Assembly (NCBI GenBank): GCA_027023145.1
Contig: JALVWV010000009.1
Coordinates: 1-5,176 of the forward strand
Length of the DNA: 5,176 bases
Direction of reading: 5' to 3'
From: Campylobacteraceae bacterium
GTDB taxonomy: Bacteria; Campylobacterota; Campylobacteria; Campylobacterales; Sulfurovaceae
Made by a program: the position numbers and the translations under genes. The notes under the pieces are model-generated. The model saw only the letters and a program-made list of their open reading frames with translations, had not been told where the DNA came from and ran no database searches. Below, in pieces: positions 3,992-5,176 of the stretch. How positions within the stretch are numbered: position 1 is the first letter of the stretch; every line of letters starts with the position of its first letter.

Positions 3992-5176
3992 TCAGTATCT
4001 CCTTTTGGTGCTGTCTTTGACATTGATCAGCACTTTGATGTGCTCGACCACCTCCACCAGATCTTCCTGCAACCGCATCACCTCAAAGATATCCTTGTAG
4101 GCAAAGGGTGACTCATCCAAAGTATTTTCATCTACCGTTCCTGTAATCCCCTGCATTTCTGCTTCAAAATCTTCCAGCGAGACATTTGTTTTGGCTTTCT
4201 TGCGGCTCATCACTCGCCCTGCTCCATGAGAAGATGATGACAAAGCGTCTGCATTGCCTTTGCCTATGACCACAAATGAGCCATCTCTCATATTGCCAGG
4301 AATCACCCCTCTCATCCCTTTTTCTGCGTGTGTTGCTCCTTTTCGGTGTATCCACTCTCCTCTTTTTGAGTCATACTCTGCATGGTTATGGTTGCGGTTG
4401 ATAAATCGGCTCTCATCCTCTACCTCAAATATAAAGTCCCCACCCATAATCTCATTCATCGCTTCATGAATACGAGCTATCATCAGCTTACGGTTTTCCA
4501 ATGCAAAGTTGAGTGCAAAGTTTTGATCTATGATGTACTCTTTGCCCAAAGTACTGTTGACATCTAATCCACATATCTCTTTGATCTCATCTGGGCGTAT
4601 CTTTTTGTTTAGCTCCAGCATTTGCTTGTGTTTGAACTTCAATAGTGCCTTTTCAAACCCTTCAGGGTTGTTTTCTTTGAAGCCTGTATTACGCTTGGTA
4701 AACTCCTCCAATCTCTCTGAGAGTGCGTCTTCTTGATTATGCTTTGCCAAATACGCCTGTATCATATAGTGAGAGGCTATCTTGTGCCCAAAGCCCCGGC
4801 TTCCTGAGTGGATCACGATCCACGCTTTTTCATCGGCTCCGTACCCTATCTCGATAAAGTGGTTACCGCCACCCAGTGTACCCAGCTGTTTGAGCCCTGT
4901 ACTATTAAGCACAGACTCTGCAAAAGGTGTAAGTTCTAAGTCATACTTAAACGGCTGATGGTTCTTGTGTTTGCTAAACCCCAGCGGTATGGTCTCTACA
5001 ATAGCATTGTAGATAGCCGTCGCATGCTTCTCTACCTCTGCTTTGGTATAGTCTGTCTTATACGCGCACATCCCACATCCGATATCAAACCCCACAAACT
5101 GAGGCACGACCACATCTTTGGTAGCACACACCCCACCAATAGGCATGGTGTACCCTGCATGGGCATCTGGCATCAA
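3992..5176 (-). CDS. rtcB: tRNA-splicing/RNA-repair ligase RtcB (N terminus beyond window edge)
   Basis: The last 394 residues of an RtcB ligase are visible; the first part, perhaps 50-80 residues, lies past position 5176, and the TTG at the edge is probably an internal leucine. RtcB joins RNA 3'-phosphate or 2',3'-cyclic phosphate ends to 5'-OH ends using GTP and manganese. Motifs, numbered from the edge: MPDAHAGYTMPIGGV (2-16), VGFDIGCGM (28-36; Asp31 and Cys34 bind manganese), GTLGGGNHFIEI (99-110; Asn105, His106, Glu109), HSGSRGFGHK (123-132), NHNHAEYD (262-269), HRKGATHAEKG (277-287) and SSSHGAGRVMSRKKAK (314-329), whose His317 is the residue that takes GMP. All catalytic residues seem intact, so the enzyme should be active. 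Roles known for the family are tRNA splicing and repair of damaged RNA, including rRNA; no rtcA or RNA-toxin gene is visible here. Its base composition is lower in GC than the operon to its left. Confidence 0.95.
   Translation of the reverse strand: MMPDAHAGYTMPIGGVCATKDVVVPQFVGFDIGCGMCAYKTDYTKAEVEKHATAIYNAIVETIPLGFSKHKNHQPFKYDLELTPFAESVLNSTGLKQLGTLGGGNHFIEIGYGADEKAWIVIHSGSRGFGHKIASHYMIQAYLAKHNQEDALSERLEEFTKRNTGFKENNPEGFEKALLKFKHKQMLELNKKIRPDEIKEICGLDVNSTLGKEYIIDQNFALNFALENRKLMIARIHEAMNEIMGGDFIFEVEDESRFINRNHNHAEYDSKRGEWIHRKGATHAEKGMRGVIPGNMRDGSFVVIGKGNADALSSSSHGAGRVMSRKKAKTNVSLEDFEAEMQGITGTVDENTLDESPFAYKDIFEVMRLQEDLVEVVEHIKVLINVKDSTKRRY

Overview
The window looks like a piece of a campylobacterotal (epsilonproteobacterial) chromosome, probably from a Sulfurovum/Sulfurimonas-type sulfur oxidiser. 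This rests on protein resemblance and on the remembered order rpmE, rsmI, rlmB, RodZ-like membrane protein, class I/II aminotransferase in that group. No database search was possible, so the lineage is an inference. All five complete or partial genes of the cluster, and a sixth gene upstream of it, lie on the minus strand; no convincing plus-strand gene was found.

Read in the direction of transcription (right to left): positions 5176-3992 hold most of an RNA ligase gene (rtcB) whose N-terminal codons lie beyond the right edge. Positions 3991-3777 are a 215-base gap with a perfect TATAAT box and a roughly 160-base leader of consecutive small hairpins, a 14-bp palindrome and two possible short reading frames. 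Positions 3776-3576 encode zinc-type ribosomal protein L31 (rpmE). After a 60-base gap come rsmI (3515-2700) and, 24 bases later, rlmB (2675-1989), both rRNA 2'-O-methyltransferases. A 481-residue protein with RodZ-like topology (2002-557) overlaps rlmB by 14 bases. Three bases further starts a PLP-dependent aminotransferase (553-1), cut by the left edge.

The rpmE-to-aminotransferase genes are close enough to be one operon driven from the promoter near 3942. The first three products make or modify the ribosome: L31 bridges the subunits, RsmI methylates the ribose of C1402 in the 16S decoding centre, and RlmB methylates G2251 in the 23S P loop. The last two link to envelope and amino-acid metabolism; if the aminotransferase makes LL-diaminopimelate, that is a peptidoglycan precursor, which would fit a cell-shape role for the RodZ-like protein. 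rtcB is clearly lower in GC than the operon and looks like an accessory gene beside it.

No mobile element, CRISPR array, tRNA or rRNA gene was seen. The points most worth a second look are the rpmE leader with its tiny frames, and the RodZ-like protein with its TolA-like charged helix.
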